Shown: positions 36,283 to 46,284, counted from the stretch's first letter. The stretch is 64,000 nucleotides of DNA from Alteromonas sp. IB21 (GCF_016405965.1 NZ_JAEFCD010000005.1:62001-126000), one strand, 5' to 3'. The notes: a model not told the origin generated them from the sequence alone. A program made the numbers and translations.

Positions 36283-37023
36283 CTAGCCATTACATACTAC
36301 GCTTGGTCCATTGAGAGCGGACAGCCTACTTTCTAACAATTCGAAATTTAGAATTGTGATAAGTCTGCCATCTACCTTTATGATGTTGTCTTTTTGGAAG
36401 CGACTTAGCAGGCGGCTGATGGTTTCTATGGTTAAACCGAGATAGTTACCTATTTCATTTCGTGTCATCGTTAAATGAAACTCACGGTGAGAAAAACCTC
36501 GCTCCTCAAATCGCTGAGATAAGTGAGAGATAAAATATAATAATCGCTCTTCAGCGGTACGCTTGTTGAGAAGCATGATCAAATCGTGATCTTGTTTTAT
36601 TTCTGCACTCATAAAACTCATTATCTGATGTCGAAGTTTCGGAAACTGAACCGACATTTCATCTAATGTTTCGTAAGGAAGTTCACAGACCATCGCCGTT
36701 TCTAACGCAGACGTGTAACTCTGATGCTTATTTTCACGCAGCGCATCAAAGCCGATAATATCGCCGGGAAAGTGAAAACCTGTAATTTGCTCTTCACCTT
36801 CAGAATTGGTTACAAACGACTTGAAAGAACCGGTTCTAACGGCAAACAGTGAACGGAATGTATCGCCAGTTTGGATAAGCGTATCGCCTTTATGAAGCGG
36901 CTTTTTGCGCTCGATAATGTCGTCTAAAGACTCAATTTCTGTCTTGTTCAGTGCAACCGGTAGACAGAGGTGGCTGAAACTGCAGTTCTGACAGTGAATT
37001 GAAAATTGGCTTCCTTTGCTCAT
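36283..37023 (-). CDS. fnr: Oxygen-sensing regulator FNR (EtrA/Fnr)
   Basis: 246 residues from ATG 37023. Cys11, Cys14, Cys20 ([10 protein letters not shown]) and Cys113 are placed as the four ligands of the oxygen-labile 4Fe-4S cluster. A cyclic-nucleotide-like domain follows, and the DNA-binding helix has [11 protein letters not shown], whose Glu-Ser-Arg triad reads TTGAT half-sites. An upstream extension of the frame lies inside the TauE-family gene and lacks FNR homology, so it is not used. Likely activator of the ccoNOQP operon, whose promoter carries an FNR box. Confidence 0.96.
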   Translation of the reverse strand: MSKGSQFSIHCQNCSFSHLCLPVALNKTEIESLDDIIERKKPLHKGDTLIQTGDTFRSLFAVRTGSFKSFVTNSEGEEQITGFHFPGDIIGFDALRENKHQSYTSALETAMVCELPYETLDEMSVQFPKLRHQIMSFMSAEIKQDHDLIMLLNKRTAEERLLYFISHLSQRFEERGFSHREFHLTMTRNEIGNYLGLTIETISRLLSRFQKDNIIKVDGRLITILNFELLESRLSALNGPSVVCNG

Positions 37024-37069
37024 AACACTTGCTCTTTTATAATTGAACAAAACAATAATACCTATTTTT

Positions 37070-37729
37070 TTATAGGATTGCGCCCTGAATAAGATAAATA
37101 GCATAGATAGCCATTATACTTGCAATAAGTTGTCTTACGTCGTTTCGCTGAAAAGCACTCACTAGATATTGACTACCCGCACTGGCGGCGAGCAGTGTGG
37201 GCAACGTTCCCAACCCAAAGAAAAACATTATACTAGCGCCTTGCAGTGCGTTCCCTGCAGCCAATGACCAGGTGAGTGTGGAATACACCAACCCGCAAGG
37301 CAACCAGCCCCAGATAAAACCATAAGGTATCGCGCTAATTGGGGTTTTAAAGGGTAAGAAACGCTTAGAAAGAGGTTGAAGTTTAGAAAATAGGCCTTTA
37401 CCTGCGCTTTCTAACAGGGTTAGACCTGTCCACCATTTACCCAAATAGCAGGCAAGTAAAAGCAGCATGGTGCCGCTAAGAAGTGAAAGAGCATAGTTGG
37501 CAAGAGGAACATAATCGGCCGCAATTTTACCTAATGTACCTGTTATTGCACCTGCAATCGTATAGCTAGCAATCCGGCCCATATTATAAGCGAGTGTATA
37601 CGGTACAGCGGAGGCGCCTTTTGGCGAGACCATTCTGAGCGCTGCAACGATCCCTCCACACATTCCCACACAATGAACACCGCCCGCCAGGCCGATAAGA
37701 AAAGCAGAGAAGTAGTTAATCCCGTCCAT
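37070..37729 (-). CDS. TauE/SafE-family membrane protein of the cbb3 cluster
   Basis: 219 residues, about six membrane segments. The family is often annotated as sulfite exporter, but members at this place in cco clusters are thought to support copper supply or oxidase assembly. The first helix carries [16 protein letters not shown], with two cysteines and a histidine that could bind a metal, and a second [11 protein letters not shown] occurs near residue 145. It overlaps ccoS by 14 bp. Confidence 0.82.
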   Translation of the reverse strand: MDGINYFSAFLIGLAGGVHCVGMCGGIVAALRMVSPKGASAVPYTLAYNMGRIASYTIAGAITGTLGKIAADYVPLANYALSLLSGTMLLLLACYLGKWWTGLTLLESAGKGLFSKLQPLSKRFLPFKTPISAIPYGFIWGWLPCGLVYSTLTWSLAAGNALQGASIMFFFGLGTLPTLLAASAGSQYLVSAFQRNDVRQLIASIMAIYAIYLIQGAIL

Positions 37730-37946
37730 TATCTTCTTTGTTCTTCATTGCCTTACTCTCTTGAAGCTGCTTGCGCTGTTCAGCCAGCTTTTTTTCTTCA
37801 GGAGACAAATCATCGTCAAAAAGAATACTGTAGCCTTGTCTGTCTAAGTCCTCGAATTGATTAGTCTTTACCGCCCAAAAGAAAATCACAATAGCGACCG
37901 CAACTATGATGATGGCGATAGGAATTAATACGTAAATGATACTCAT
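37716..37946 (-). CDS. ccoS: cbb3 oxidase maturation protein CcoS
   Basis: 76 residues: one membrane helix (about 4-25) and a polar tail with FFWAVKTNQFEDLDRQGYSI, the hallmark of CcoS. Needed for insertion of haem and copper into cbb3 oxidase. It starts 2 bp from the ccoI stop. Confidence 0.94.
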   Translation of the reverse strand: MSIIYVLIPIAIIIVAVAIVIFFWAVKTNQFEDLDRQGYSILFDDDLSPEEKKLAEQRKQLQESKAMKNKEDNGRD

Positions 37947-37947
37947 G

Positions 37948-40380
37948 CTATTTGCTCAAAAGTCGCGTTGAGTTAGTAACGACAATAATACTGCTTAATG
38001 ACATACCAACAACAGCCATCCACGGTGATAGTAAGCCAGACACGGCGAAAGGCAAAATTAGAACGTTGTAACCTACAGACCAGCCAATGTTTTGTCTTAT
38101 CTTTTGTTTCACTTGATGAGACGTGCTAATAAGTACTGGAACGGATAAGAGTTGGTCCCCAAGCAAAATAACATCGGCGGCGGTTTTAGCAACATCTGTA
38201 GCGTTGCCTACCGCTATTGCCACGTCTGCGCTTGCAAGTACCGGTGCGTCGTTGATCCCGTCACCCATCATCATTACTTTGGCACCAGAGTGCTGCATAG
38301 CCTGAACTGCTTCGTACTTTTGTTCTGGCGTAAGCCCACCTTTAGCTGTTTCGATTGGCAATGATGCGGTTAGTGAGTCCACGTTTTGTTGTGTATCGCC
38401 GCTTAAGACGGTAAGAGTGTGGCTTTTTACCAGGATATCGAGGGTTTCCTGTGTATCTTCGCGCAGTGTATCTCGTACTTCAAACGCCGCCATAATACGG
38501 CCTTTTACAGTGAGAAATACGTTGGCAGAAGGGTACTCTTCAATAAACGCTTGCTGTGACTCGTGCACGCAAAACGCAGCAGACCCCATTGAAAACAAGG
38601 TGTCATTGATTTCACCACTGATCCCGCCTCCAGGCGCTACGGTAAAATTAACCACCTTGTGCACTGTGTAATCGGCAGGTTTGTAGTCATCATTAGAGGC
38701 TTTATCACCCGTAAATGCCTTGGCAATGGGGTGTTCAGAACGAGACTCTAGCGCGCGGGCAATTGAAAGCGCGCTGTCGCTATCGACGCCGTCAGCGTAC
38801 CAAGCACTTGAAATGGTGAACTTGCCCTTAGTAAGTGTTCCTGTTTTGTCTAGTGCAATGGTGTCAATGCCCGTAATTTGCTCTAACGCATCGGCGCGTT
38901 TAAGCAAAATGCCTTGCCTGTTCAATTTTGCCATAGCACAGGTGAGCGCTGATGGTGTGGCTAAACCTAATGCGCAAGGGCAGGTTGCAACGAGCACTGA
39001 TATAGTTATCCAAAAGGCATCATCGCTACCTTGGTACCACCAAAATCCATAGGTTAACGCTGAGATCATCAGCACGGCTGTAACGAAGTATCGAGAAAAA
39101 TTATCCGCTATCTGCGCAGCTTTTGGCTTGCTAGCCATTGCACTTGCTTGGAGCCTGACAATTTGGTTTACCAGCGCGTTTTTGAGGGTTTGGGTTACGA
39201 TAATGGTTAGGCTGCCGTCTTGACACACCGTACCGCCGTAGACAACGCTATTGTTCTCCTTGCGCACCGGGTTAAACTCGCCGGTAAGCATAGACTCGTC
39301 AACCGATGCATGACCTTCGGATACTACGCCATCGATAGGAATTGTCTCTCCGGGTTTAACCAGTACCACGTCGTTTATTTGTAGTTGTTTTGCTAAGCAT
39401 TCGGTAACGCTGCCATCTGACATTAACTTCGTGGCTGAAACCGGGACATATTGCATCATGTTAGCGGAGATCTGCGCAGCGCGATGCCGACTACGATGTT
39501 CCAAGAACCGGCTGAGTAACAGCAGAAAAATGAACATACAGATAGACTCAAAATACACTTCGCCTTGTTCAAGAACCGTGGAACGTATTCCGGCAATGTA
39601 AGTACCGAAAATGGCGAGCGTAACAGGCACGTCCATATTCACCGTTTTTGCGCTTAACGCTTTGGCGGCGCCAACATAAAACGTGCTGCCGGAATAAAGC
39701 ACTACAGGCGTGGTAAGCGTTAGGGCTACCCAGTAGAAATATTGGCGAGTTTCAAGCTCTATGGCCCCAAACCAGTCAAAATAGAGCCCCGTCATTAGCA
39801 TCATGACCTGCATAGTCATAATGCCTGCGAGACCCAGCTTTTTTAAGAAGGTTTTTTGTTCACGTTTATAGCTGGCTTCGTGTTCATCAGGGTGAAACGG
39901 CGAACCTACGTAGCCAATTCTTTTCAGCGTAGAAAGAATTTGGCTAAGTTTTATTTGCAATGGCGACCAGGTAACCAGCGCGCGACGCTCTTGAACGTTG
40001 ACCGCAACTTGCTTTATGCCTTCTACTTTCGATAGTTGTTTTTCAATTAACCAACCACAGGCCGCACAAGTAATACCTTCAAGGGTCAACTGTATCTGCT
40101 TATCCTGACCTTCGTCGAAAACAAATTCCTCTTGTAGGGAGGGGTCGTCATACACCTTAAGTTTATCGAGGGTCTCTAAAATGCCGTCGTCAGACTTTTG
40201 AGCAGGTTCGGTTCTGAATTGATAATAGTCTTCAAGGCCATTCGATACGATGGCTTCGGCTACTGCTAAACAGCCAGGGCAACACATGTCACGCTGCTGA
40301 CCTAAAATAACCGTTCTAAACTTATTCTCGTCGTGGTTCGCTATGGGCAAGCCACAATGGTAACAATCGTGCTTTGCCAT
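37948..40380 (-). CDS. ccoI: Copper-exporting P-type ATPase CcoI (FixI)
   Basis: 810 residues. Moves copper across the inner membrane for cbb3 assembly. An N-terminal cysteine-rich domain (CYHCGLP, MCCPGC) is followed by a heavy-metal domain with GITCAACGWL (about residue 105), eight membrane segments, the TCPCALG ion site, phosphorylation motif DKTGTLT and the hinge GDGINDAP. It overlaps ccoH by one base. Confidence 0.96.
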   Translation of the reverse strand: MAKHDCYHCGLPIANHDENKFRTVILGQQRDMCCPGCLAVAEAIVSNGLEDYYQFRTEPAQKSDDGILETLDKLKVYDDPSLQEEFVFDEGQDKQIQLTLEGITCAACGWLIEKQLSKVEGIKQVAVNVQERRALVTWSPLQIKLSQILSTLKRIGYVGSPFHPDEHEASYKREQKTFLKKLGLAGIMTMQVMMLMTGLYFDWFGAIELETRQYFYWVALTLTTPVVLYSGSTFYVGAAKALSAKTVNMDVPVTLAIFGTYIAGIRSTVLEQGEVYFESICMFIFLLLLSRFLEHRSRHRAAQISANMMQYVPVSATKLMSDGSVTECLAKQLQINDVVLVKPGETIPIDGVVSEGHASVDESMLTGEFNPVRKENNSVVYGGTVCQDGSLTIIVTQTLKNALVNQIVRLQASAMASKPKAAQIADNFSRYFVTAVLMISALTYGFWWYQGSDDAFWITISVLVATCPCALGLATPSALTCAMAKLNRQGILLKRADALEQITGIDTIALDKTGTLTKGKFTISSAWYADGVDSDSALSIARALESRSEHPIAKAFTGDKASNDDYKPADYTVHKVVNFTVAPGGGISGEINDTLFSMGSAAFCVHESQQAFIEEYPSANVFLTVKGRIMAAFEVRDTLREDTQETLDILVKSHTLTVLSGDTQQNVDSLTASLPIETAKGGLTPEQKYEAVQAMQHSGAKVMMMGDGINDAPVLASADVAIAVGNATDVAKTAADVILLGDQLLSVPVLISTSHQVKQKIRQNIGWSVGYNVLILPFAVSGLLSPWMAVVGMSLSSIIVVTNSTRLLSK

Positions 40381-40859
40381 TACGGATTAAATTTCATTTT
40401 TCCCTCATGGGGAAGATAGATCGTGTTTTGAATTTTCCAGCTTTCGTCAATTGGTGTTAGCGATACACGCCATTTACCATCTAAACTTTCTTCTACAAAA
40501 CCGCGATAAATTCCGTTGGCATCACGACTTAGCAATACGCTTACGTCACGATCTTCAAGCGTCACGTGATAAAAACTGAGTTTAACGGCGTTTCCGTCTT
40601 GTGGAATACCTGAGTGAAATTCAAGGGCAATGCTGCCATCTGTAATAGTCAGATCCGTCGTTATGTTTAAACGCTTTGCTACGGCTTCTTTGTCTAGGCT
40701 TACGTTGATTGCTTTACCTTCTTTGTAATAATCGTCGATTACCAGACTATCTTCTGTAGATATCGCAAGATTGAGCAACACACCGCCCATGATCAGGGTA
40801 ATAACTGGAACGGCAATTAAGAACCAAGGCCAGAACTCTTTATACCAGGGTCTATTCAT
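40380..40859 (-). CDS. ccoH: cbb3 oxidase assembly protein FixH (CcoH)
   Basis: 159 residues. One membrane helix (about 12-35) with PWYKEFWPWFLIAVPVITLI and VIDDYYKEGKAIN after it, the usual FixH start; the rest is a periplasmic beta-rich domain with WRVSLTPID. It helps place copper in CcoN and bridges CcoI to the oxidase. It lies behind the ccoP terminator by 165 bp, so it may be transcribed partly from its own promoter. Confidence 0.93.
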   Translation of the reverse strand: MNRPWYKEFWPWFLIAVPVITLIMGGVLLNLAISTEDSLVIDDYYKEGKAINVSLDKEAVAKRLNITTDLTITDGSIALEFHSGIPQDGNAVKLSFYHVTLEDRDVSVLLSRDANGIYRGFVEESLDGKWRVSLTPIDESWKIQNTIYLPHEGKMKFNP

Positions 40860-41023
40860 TAGAATTTTTACTCTTGATTAATTCGCTAACAACATATTTA
40901 TAAATACTGCCTAAAAAGCTTCACTGTTAGGTAATACCCATAAATAGAGTGTTAGTTAAATTGGATAAAAGTGTCTGAATTTAACTCGCTACAGCACTTT
41001 GTATATCGCTGTATTTTCTCATA

Positions 41024-41050
41024 AAAAAAGCCTCGTAGTAACGAGGCTTT
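41024..41050 (-). terminator. Intrinsic terminator of ccoNOQP
   Basis: Minus-strand stem AAAGCCTCGT / ACGAGGCTTT with a 4-nt loop and a seven-T run; 26 bp after the ccoP stop. Confidence 0.92.
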
Positions 41051-41075
41051 CTAAGATATTTAATGATTTAAATCA

Positions 41076-42029
41076 TTAATCATTTGAAAGGCTGTAAACG
41101 TACGCTGCAACAACGTGAATTTTGTCTTCACCCAAGGTTTTCTTGAATGAAGGCATTACACCGTTACGACCATAAGTAAGCGTTTCTGTCACTGCTCTAT
41201 GGCTGCCGCCGTAAAGCCAGATATTATCGGTAAGATTTGGTGCACCAAGCATTTGGTTACCTTTACCGTCCATACCGTGACATGCCGCACATGCTGCGAA
41301 ACGCGCTTTACCGGCCTCTGCAAGCTGTGGGTCCACATCGCGACCGCTTAGGCTAAGTACGTAGTTAACCACTTCTTCGATACCGTCTTCACCCATCGCA
41401 TCAAGCCATGCAGGCATTGCTGCTTGACGACCAAGCGTAAGGGTTTCAACGATTTTCGCACCTGAACCGCCGTACAACCAATCGTTATCGGTTAGGTTAG
41501 GGAAGCCGCCATTTTGACCACGTGCATCTGAACCGTGACACTGAGAGCAATTTTGCAGGAACAAACGCTGACCTACTTTATTTGCCTCTGGGTCTTTAGC
41601 CAGTTCTTCAACAGGAACTTGTGCGTAGGCTTCGAAGATCGGGTCGAACTTCTCAGCAGCGAAATCAAGTTCACGGTCATACTCTACTAGATAGCCTTGC
41701 TCTTTTGCGTCGATACGCGCCTGAACAGACTCTTCTAGCGATTGGATATTCTGGTTTGAACTCTTCCAACCCAAAATACCTTCATATGCACCCAGGCCAG
41801 GATAAAGCGCTAGGTATAAAAAGCCCCAAACGATGGTCATGTAGAACATAATTGTCCACCAGCGAGGAAGTTGATTATTCAACTCCTCAATACCATCGAA
41901 TTTGTGGCCCATTGACTCACCTTCAGGTACACCGGTCTTGTTCGCAAGGGTCCAGCGTAGAAGGAAGTAGCAACCAATGATTAACCCTAGGGTTATCACT
42001 GAAATCCAAATTGTCCAAAACATACTCAT
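41076..42029 (-). CDS. ccoP: cbb3 oxidase dihaem cytochrome c subunit CcoP
   Basis: 317 residues from ATG 42029, preceded by AGGAG. The longer open frame runs through ccoQ and is not used. Two N-terminal membrane helices (WTIWISVITLGLIIGCYFLL and WWTIMFYMTIVWGFLYLALY) are followed by two c-type haem sites, CSQCH (about residue 153) and CAACH (about 235), each with its later axial methionine. It passes electrons from cytochrome c to CcoO/CcoN. Confidence 0.95.
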   Translation of the reverse strand: MSMFWTIWISVITLGLIIGCYFLLRWTLANKTGVPEGESMGHKFDGIEELNNQLPRWWTIMFYMTIVWGFLYLALYPGLGAYEGILGWKSSNQNIQSLEESVQARIDAKEQGYLVEYDRELDFAAEKFDPIFEAYAQVPVEELAKDPEANKVGQRLFLQNCSQCHGSDARGQNGGFPNLTDNDWLYGGSGAKIVETLTLGRQAAMPAWLDAMGEDGIEEVVNYVLSLSGRDVDPQLAEAGKARFAACAACHGMDGKGNQMLGAPNLTDNIWLYGGSHRAVTETLTYGRNGVMPSFKKTLGEDKIHVVAAYVYSLSND

Positions 42030-42045
42030 GAGTTCGAGACTCCTG

Positions 42046-42207
42046 CTAATCTTCTTTTGATTTTTCTTTTTCTTCGTCTGCAAACGGTAAGTTTGCAGCT
42101 TCATCGAATTTCTTCTTGTTGCGGCCGCTAAACGCCCACCACACAACACCGATGAAGCTTACAAAGACGATGACAGTAAAAATGCTGCCTACAATTCCTT
42201 GGTCCAT
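42046..42207 (-). CDS. ccoQ: cbb3 oxidase small subunit CcoQ
   Basis: 53 residues. One membrane helix in GIVGSIFTVIVFVSFIGVVW, then WAFSGRNKKKFDEAANLPFA, the standard CcoQ pattern, and an acidic-lysine tail. CcoQ steadies the oxidase complex. It lies 1 bp after the ccoO stop and 16 bp before ccoP. Confidence 0.93.
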   Translation of the reverse strand: MDQGIVGSIFTVIVFVSFIGVVWWAFSGRNKKKFDEAANLPFADEEKEKSKED

Positions 42208-42208
42208 A

Positions 42209-42814
42209 TTATTTCAAATGTGTGCCAAGAGACTGAAGGTAAGCAATAAGGGCCTGCATTTCCGTTTTACCCTGTACTGCCGCTTTCGCACCCGCGATAT
42301 CTTCGTCGGTATACGGAACGCCAAAGCCACGGAATACTTCCATTTTTTCAGCTGTTAACTCGCCATTAAGCGTGTTTTCCGCAAGCCAAGGAAACCCTGG
42401 CATATTCGACTCTGGTACTACGTTACGAGGATTAAGCAGGTGAACTCGGTGCCATTCATCGCTGTAACGACCACCAACACGTGCTAAGTCAGGGCCAGTA
42501 CGCTTGGAACCCCAAAGGAAAGGGTGTTCCCATACTGACTCACCAGCAACGCTGTAATGACCATAACGTTCAGTTTCTGCGCGGAATGGACGAATCATCT
42601 GGCTGTGACAACCTACACAACCTTCACGGATGTAGATGTCACGGCCTTCAAGCTCAAGCGCGGTATATGGACGTAAGCCTGTTACCGGTTCCATGGTTTG
42701 CTGTTGAAACATCAACGGCGTAATTTGCACCATGGCACCAAAGCTGATAGCGATAAGAATTAATACCGTTAACAGACCGACATTCTTTTCAATTAACTCA
42801 TGTGCGTTTTTCAT
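42209..42814 (-). CDS. ccoO: cbb3 oxidase monohaem cytochrome c subunit CcoO
   Basis: 201 residues. N-terminal membrane anchor (about 12-33), the haem site CVGCHSQM (about residue 65), and [20 protein letters not shown] with SNMPGFPWL carrying the axial methionine. Second gene of ccoNOQP, 15 bp after ccoN. Confidence 0.97.
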   Translation of the reverse strand: MKNAHELIEKNVGLLTVLILIAISFGAMVQITPLMFQQQTMEPVTGLRPYTALELEGRDIYIREGCVGCHSQMIRPFRAETERYGHYSVAGESVWEHPFLWGSKRTGPDLARVGGRYSDEWHRVHLLNPRNVVPESNMPGFPWLAENTLNGELTAEKMEVFRGFGVPYTDEDIAGAKAAVQGKTEMQALIAYLQSLGTHLK

Positions 42815-42829
42815 TATTCGTCTCCTTTA

Positions 42830-44263
42830 CTACGCTGGCTGAGTCGCTGGGTCTGCAGCGATACTGCCTTTAGGTGCACGAACGGTTTTCCATGTGTTGT
42901 ATGCCATAACAAGCATACCCGCTACCACGAAACAACCACCAATGAAACGAACCACATAGAACGGCTTAGACGCTTCTAATGACTCAACAAAGCTATAGGT
43001 TAACGTACCGTCAGCATTTACTGCACGCCACATTAGACCCTGTAGTACACCAGACATCCACATTGCAACGATGTATAGAACAACACCGATAGTTGCGAAC
43101 CAGAAGTGCACGTTAACTAGCTTGGTACTGTACATTGCACGCTGACCGAATAGCACTGGAATCAAGTGGTAAATTGAACCAATTGAAACCATTGCAACCC
43201 AACCTAGCGCACCAGAGTGTACGTGACCAATGGTCCAGTCAGTGTAGTGAGATAGTGCGTTAACGGTTTTGATTGCCATCATTGGACCTTCGAAGGTAGA
43301 CATACCATAGAAAGACAATGAAACAATTAGGAAACGCAGTACTGGGTCAGTGCGAAGCTTATGCCACGCGCCAGAAAGCGTCATGATACCGTTAATCATA
43401 CCACCCCAAGATGGAACGAATAGGATAATAGACATCACCATACCTAGTGACTGAGTCCAGTCTGGTAGGGCAGTGTAGTGAAGGTGGTGAGGACCAGCCC
43501 AAATATACAGAGAGATAAGTGCCCAGAAGTGAACAATTGAAAGTCTGTATGAATAAACCGGGCGACCAGCTTGCTTAGGTACGAAGTAGTACATCATACC
43601 AAGGAAGCCCGCAGTCAGGAAAAAACCTACCGCGTTGTGGCCGTACCACCACTGCATCATCGCATCTACGGCGCCTGCATACAGTGAATACGATTTAGTG
43701 AAAGACACCGGAATCGCCATGCTGTTACCAATATGAAGAATTGCAACAGTTAACATGAACGCACCTAAAAACCAGTTCGCTACATAAATGTGCGATACTT
43801 TACGGATTACTAGGGTTCCAAAGAAGTTGATGATATAAGCGACCCAAACCAATGCCAAAAGGATATCGATTGGCCATTCTAGTTCAGCGTATTCTTTTGA
43901 GCTGGTTAACCCCAAAGGCAGGGTAATAACAGCTAAAACGATAACGGCTTGCCAACCCCAAAAGGTAAATGCGGCAAGCTTGTCACTGAACAGTCTTACC
44001 TGGCAGGTACGCTGAACGATGTAGTACGACGTTGCAAATAGCGCACAGCCGCCGAAGGCAAATATAACGGCATTAGTGTGCAACGGGCGCAAACGTGAGA
44101 ATGTTAGCCATGGTGTATCGAAGTTAAGCATAGGTGCAAATAGTTGCGCGGCAATAAATACCCCTAGGCCCATACCTACAATACCCCAGACTATGGTCAT
44201 GATGGTAAATTGCCTAACTACTTTATAATTGTAGTCAGGTTGTGCTTGGCTTATTTCACTCAT
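42830..44263 (-). CDS. ccoN: cbb3 oxidase catalytic subunit CcoN
   Basis: 477 residues, twelve membrane helices. Haem b/b3 and CuB ligands are seen in [14 protein letters not shown] (about residue 60), [11 protein letters not shown] (about 205), [20 protein letters not shown] (about 255) and [11 protein letters not shown] (about 345). High-affinity terminal oxidase for low-oxygen respiration. First gene of the operon; the FNR box at 44453-44466 lies 190 bp upstream. Confidence 0.98.
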   Translation of the reverse strand: MSEISQAQPDYNYKVVRQFTIMTIVWGIVGMGLGVFIAAQLFAPMLNFDTPWLTFSRLRPLHTNAVIFAFGGCALFATSYYIVQRTCQVRLFSDKLAAFTFWGWQAVIVLAVITLPLGLTSSKEYAELEWPIDILLALVWVAYIINFFGTLVIRKVSHIYVANWFLGAFMLTVAILHIGNSMAIPVSFTKSYSLYAGAVDAMMQWWYGHNAVGFFLTAGFLGMMYYFVPKQAGRPVYSYRLSIVHFWALISLYIWAGPHHLHYTALPDWTQSLGMVMSIILFVPSWGGMINGIMTLSGAWHKLRTDPVLRFLIVSLSFYGMSTFEGPMMAIKTVNALSHYTDWTIGHVHSGALGWVAMVSIGSIYHLIPVLFGQRAMYSTKLVNVHFWFATIGVVLYIVAMWMSGVLQGLMWRAVNADGTLTYSFVESLEASKPFYVVRFIGGCFVVAGMLVMAYNTWKTVRAPKGSIAADPATQPA

Positions 44264-44452
44264 TTTAATGAATCTTCCACTTCAAATGAACTATGGTCTC
44301 CAACTGCCGGAATAGTGCGGTCGAGACGTGTATCAGCAAGGAATAACGCTTCACACCGAGCTCGGAAAGAGTAATAATTATTGTCTCCAAGCCAGTTGGT
44401 ACGCGGATGATAAGGTTTTTAATTACAAAAAGATACCATAAACTACCTAAGC

Positions 44453-44480
44453 TTGATCTCCGTCAATGAAGAAATATACA
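44453..44480. promoter_or_regulatory. FNR box overlapping a divergent promoter
   Basis: TTGATCTCCGTCAA (44453-44466) fits TTGAT-N4-ATCAA with one mismatch. On the plus strand its TTGATC doubles as a -35, with TATACA at 44475-44480 after 16 bp, so FNR bound here would block the rightward gene. Toward ccoN, a TATCTT-like -10 (44435-44430) places the box near -40, the position of FNR activation. Confidence 0.68.
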
Positions 44481-44491
44481 AAATTTAAGAA

Positions 44492-44971
44492 ATGCTAAAT
44501 AATCATAACAATAAACGATCAAAATTTTTACATTCACAGCTGCCATTAATCGCCATCGTTGTCGTTGCTGTGTGTGTTTACCTTGCCCAAGAATTTCAAT
44601 CATCACCTTTAAACGCAAATCGCATAGTTAACGGAATAGGAAATAGCTGCAATTTTGTCAATGAAGCTTGCGAATTCTTAATTGATGACAAGTTAGCGAT
44701 TGCCACATTTTCAACCATGCCTGAGCCCGAAGAATCAGTAACGTTGAAAATTATAGTTCCTGAAGATCAGGAAATCGAAAGTGCCTGGATTGAAGGAGTT
44801 AACATGTACATGGGCAAAGTTCCTGTGCTGTTAGAGAATGACGGTAAGGGAGCGTGGTCAGGTTGGTTTATGTTAGGAGCATGCAGCGAACCGGTAATGA
44901 AATGGCAATTGCGGCTTAACATTAAAGATAAGGAAAGCCCAAACTACTTATACTTTGTTACGCAATATTAA
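44492..44971 (+). CDS. Membrane-anchored periplasmic protein divergent from ccoN, unknown function
   Basis: 159 residues. One membrane helix (about 17-34) and an extracytoplasmic domain with three cysteines (two in SCNFVNEACEF and one in LGACSEPVMKW). The domain reads as a beta-sandwich with IEGVNMYMGKVPVLLENDGK then WSGWFMLGAC, loosely like the copper-related FixH/YtkA folds; that likeness is a guess. Shares its control region with ccoN, so a role in oxidase or copper handling is possible. The predicted transcript start leaves almost no leader. Confidence 0.6.
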   Translation: MLNNHNNKRSKFLHSQLPLIAIVVVAVCVYLAQEFQSSPLNANRIVNGIGNSCNFVNEACEFLIDDKLAIATFSTMPEPEESVTLKIIVPEDQEIESAWIEGVNMYMGKVPVLLENDGKGAWSGWFMLGACSEPVMKWQLRLNIKDKESPNYLYFVTQY

Positions 44972-45148
44972 TCGTTAATCATTGAAACATGGGTGAGAAA
45001 TTACAAATTAGCAGCACTAGACTAAAAGTGGCAAATGCCTGGAAAACTCATATGAGCGCAAGATGACCCAATAAACCGCTAGCACAAAACATTAGGCAAC
45101 AGAAATAACGTTAACCACGGGGTGGTGAACAGTTAAATAGGTAAAACG

Positions 45149-45179
45149 AAGAACGGCAGCGCTAATGGCTGCCGTTCTT
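45149..45179 (-). terminator. Terminator of the bacterioferritin operon
   Basis: Perfect 12-bp stem AAGAACGGCAGC / GCTGCCGTTCTT with a 7-nt loop; on the minus strand it is followed by CGTTTTACC. Starts 29 bp after the last bfr stop. Confidence 0.82.
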
Positions 45180-45207
45180 AAATAGTGATTTGAAAGTAAA
45201 GCGCTAT

Positions 45208-45675
45208 CTACATTTGTGATTGCAGATAGTTTGATAAGCCTAAGCGTTTAATAAGGCCCAGCTGTTGCTCTAACCAATGGGCATGGTCCATTTCTGTATC
45301 GTCTAATAGCACGATAAGCATGTCGCGAGTTACATAGTCTTTTTCGGTTTCGCAAATTGCAATTACTTCGCGCAACTTCGCGTCTACCTCATATTCAACC
45401 CGAAGATCGCTTTCAAGCATCTCAGGTACATCTGTGCCCACTTTAAACCCAGTACGCTTCGTCATGTCAGGCGTACCTTCTAAAAACAGCATACGCTCAA
45501 TTAGCTTCGTTGCGTGTCCACGTTCATCGTCGAACTCGTGGTCGATACGCTCATAAAGCTTCTTAAAACCCCAATCAAGATACATCTGAGAGTGAATGAA
45601 GTACTGATCCATGGCAGCTAACTCATAAGAGAGTAGTTCATTTAAGCCATCGATGATTGCTTGGTTACCTTTCAT
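45208..45675 (-). CDS. bfr: Bacterioferritin subunit with ferroxidase centre, no haem methionine
   Basis: 155 residues. Four-helix iron-storage subunit. The di-iron ligands are present: Glu18, Glu51, His54, Glu94 and, after a one-residue shift, Glu128/His131. Position 52, the haem-binding methionine in E. coli Bfr, is arginine (DDERGH), so this chain should oxidise iron but not bind haem. It is the second gene of a pair whose first member has the opposite residue set, which suggests mixed 24-mers. Confidence 0.93.
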   Translation of the reverse strand: MKGNQAIIDGLNELLSYELAAMDQYFIHSQMYLDWGFKKLYERIDHEFDDERGHATKLIERMLFLEGTPDMTKRTGFKVGTDVPEMLESDLRVEYEVDAKLREVIAICETEKDYVTRDMLIVLLDDTEMDHAHWLEQQLGLIKRLGLSNYLQSQM

Positions 45676-46151
45676 TAGTCATCTCCCATTACTTGCGCTT
45701 GTAAATAGTTTTCAATACCCATCGCATCAATTTGGTATTCTTGCGTCTCAATCCAGTCTAAATGTTCTTCTTCGTATTCAAGTAGGTCTTCAAGAAGCTC
45801 TCGAGACACATAATCTTGTTTTTCCTCGCACAGTGCTATGGCGTCACGAAGAATAGGAAGCTGCTCTTTTTGAAAACGTGCGTCGCAAGATAGCATTTCA
45901 GCGGTGTCTTCACCGATATAAAGCTTACCTAGTGCTTGAAGGTTAGGCAGGCCCTCTAGAAAGAGAATACGTTCGATAAGATCGTCGGCCTGCTTCATAT
46001 CCTTAATGGATTTCTTATAGTTCTTTTCGTTGAGCTCTGAAAAACCCCAGTTTTTGAACATACGAGCGTGCAGAAAGTATTGATTTATCGAAGTAAGTTC
46101 GCTTGTTAGTACTTCGTTCAATTTTGCAACGACTTGTTTATCACCTTGCAT
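45675..46151 (-). CDS. bfr: Bacterioferritin subunit with haem methionine, degenerate ferroxidase centre
   Basis: 158 residues. Met52 is kept (KDMKQAD), so haem can bind between subunits. Three of six di-iron ligands are replaced: Glu51 to Asp, His54 to Gln, Glu94 to Gln; Glu18, Glu127 and His130 remain. This chain should be a poor ferroxidase. Its TAA shares a base with the ATG of the second bfr gene, so both are made together. Confidence 0.93.
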   Translation of the reverse strand: MQGDKQVVAKLNEVLTSELTSINQYFLHARMFKNWGFSELNEKNYKKSIKDMKQADDLIERILFLEGLPNLQALGKLYIGEDTAEMLSCDARFQKEQLPILRDAIALCEEKQDYVSRELLEDLLEYEEEHLDWIETQEYQIDAMGIENYLQAQVMGDD

Positions 46152-46284
46152 TGTGAAAACCCTTTTAACCTATTTGTTTGAAGTGTAGTCTTATTTTAGC
46201 GCTCTGTCAAAAAAACCTTTTAAAACATATGTTTACAAACGATAACGTTTCTCAATTCATCCATTGTTCGCATTTAGAACCGCA

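Noticed and set aside
36283..37104. Long N-terminal form of FNR
   Set aside because: The 27 extra codons lie inside the TauE-family gene and do not resemble FNR; ATG 37023 fits family length and cysteine positions.
41076..42149. Long form of CcoP
   Set aside because: The extra 40 codons are the ccoQ gene read in another frame; ATG 42029 with AGGAG is the family start.
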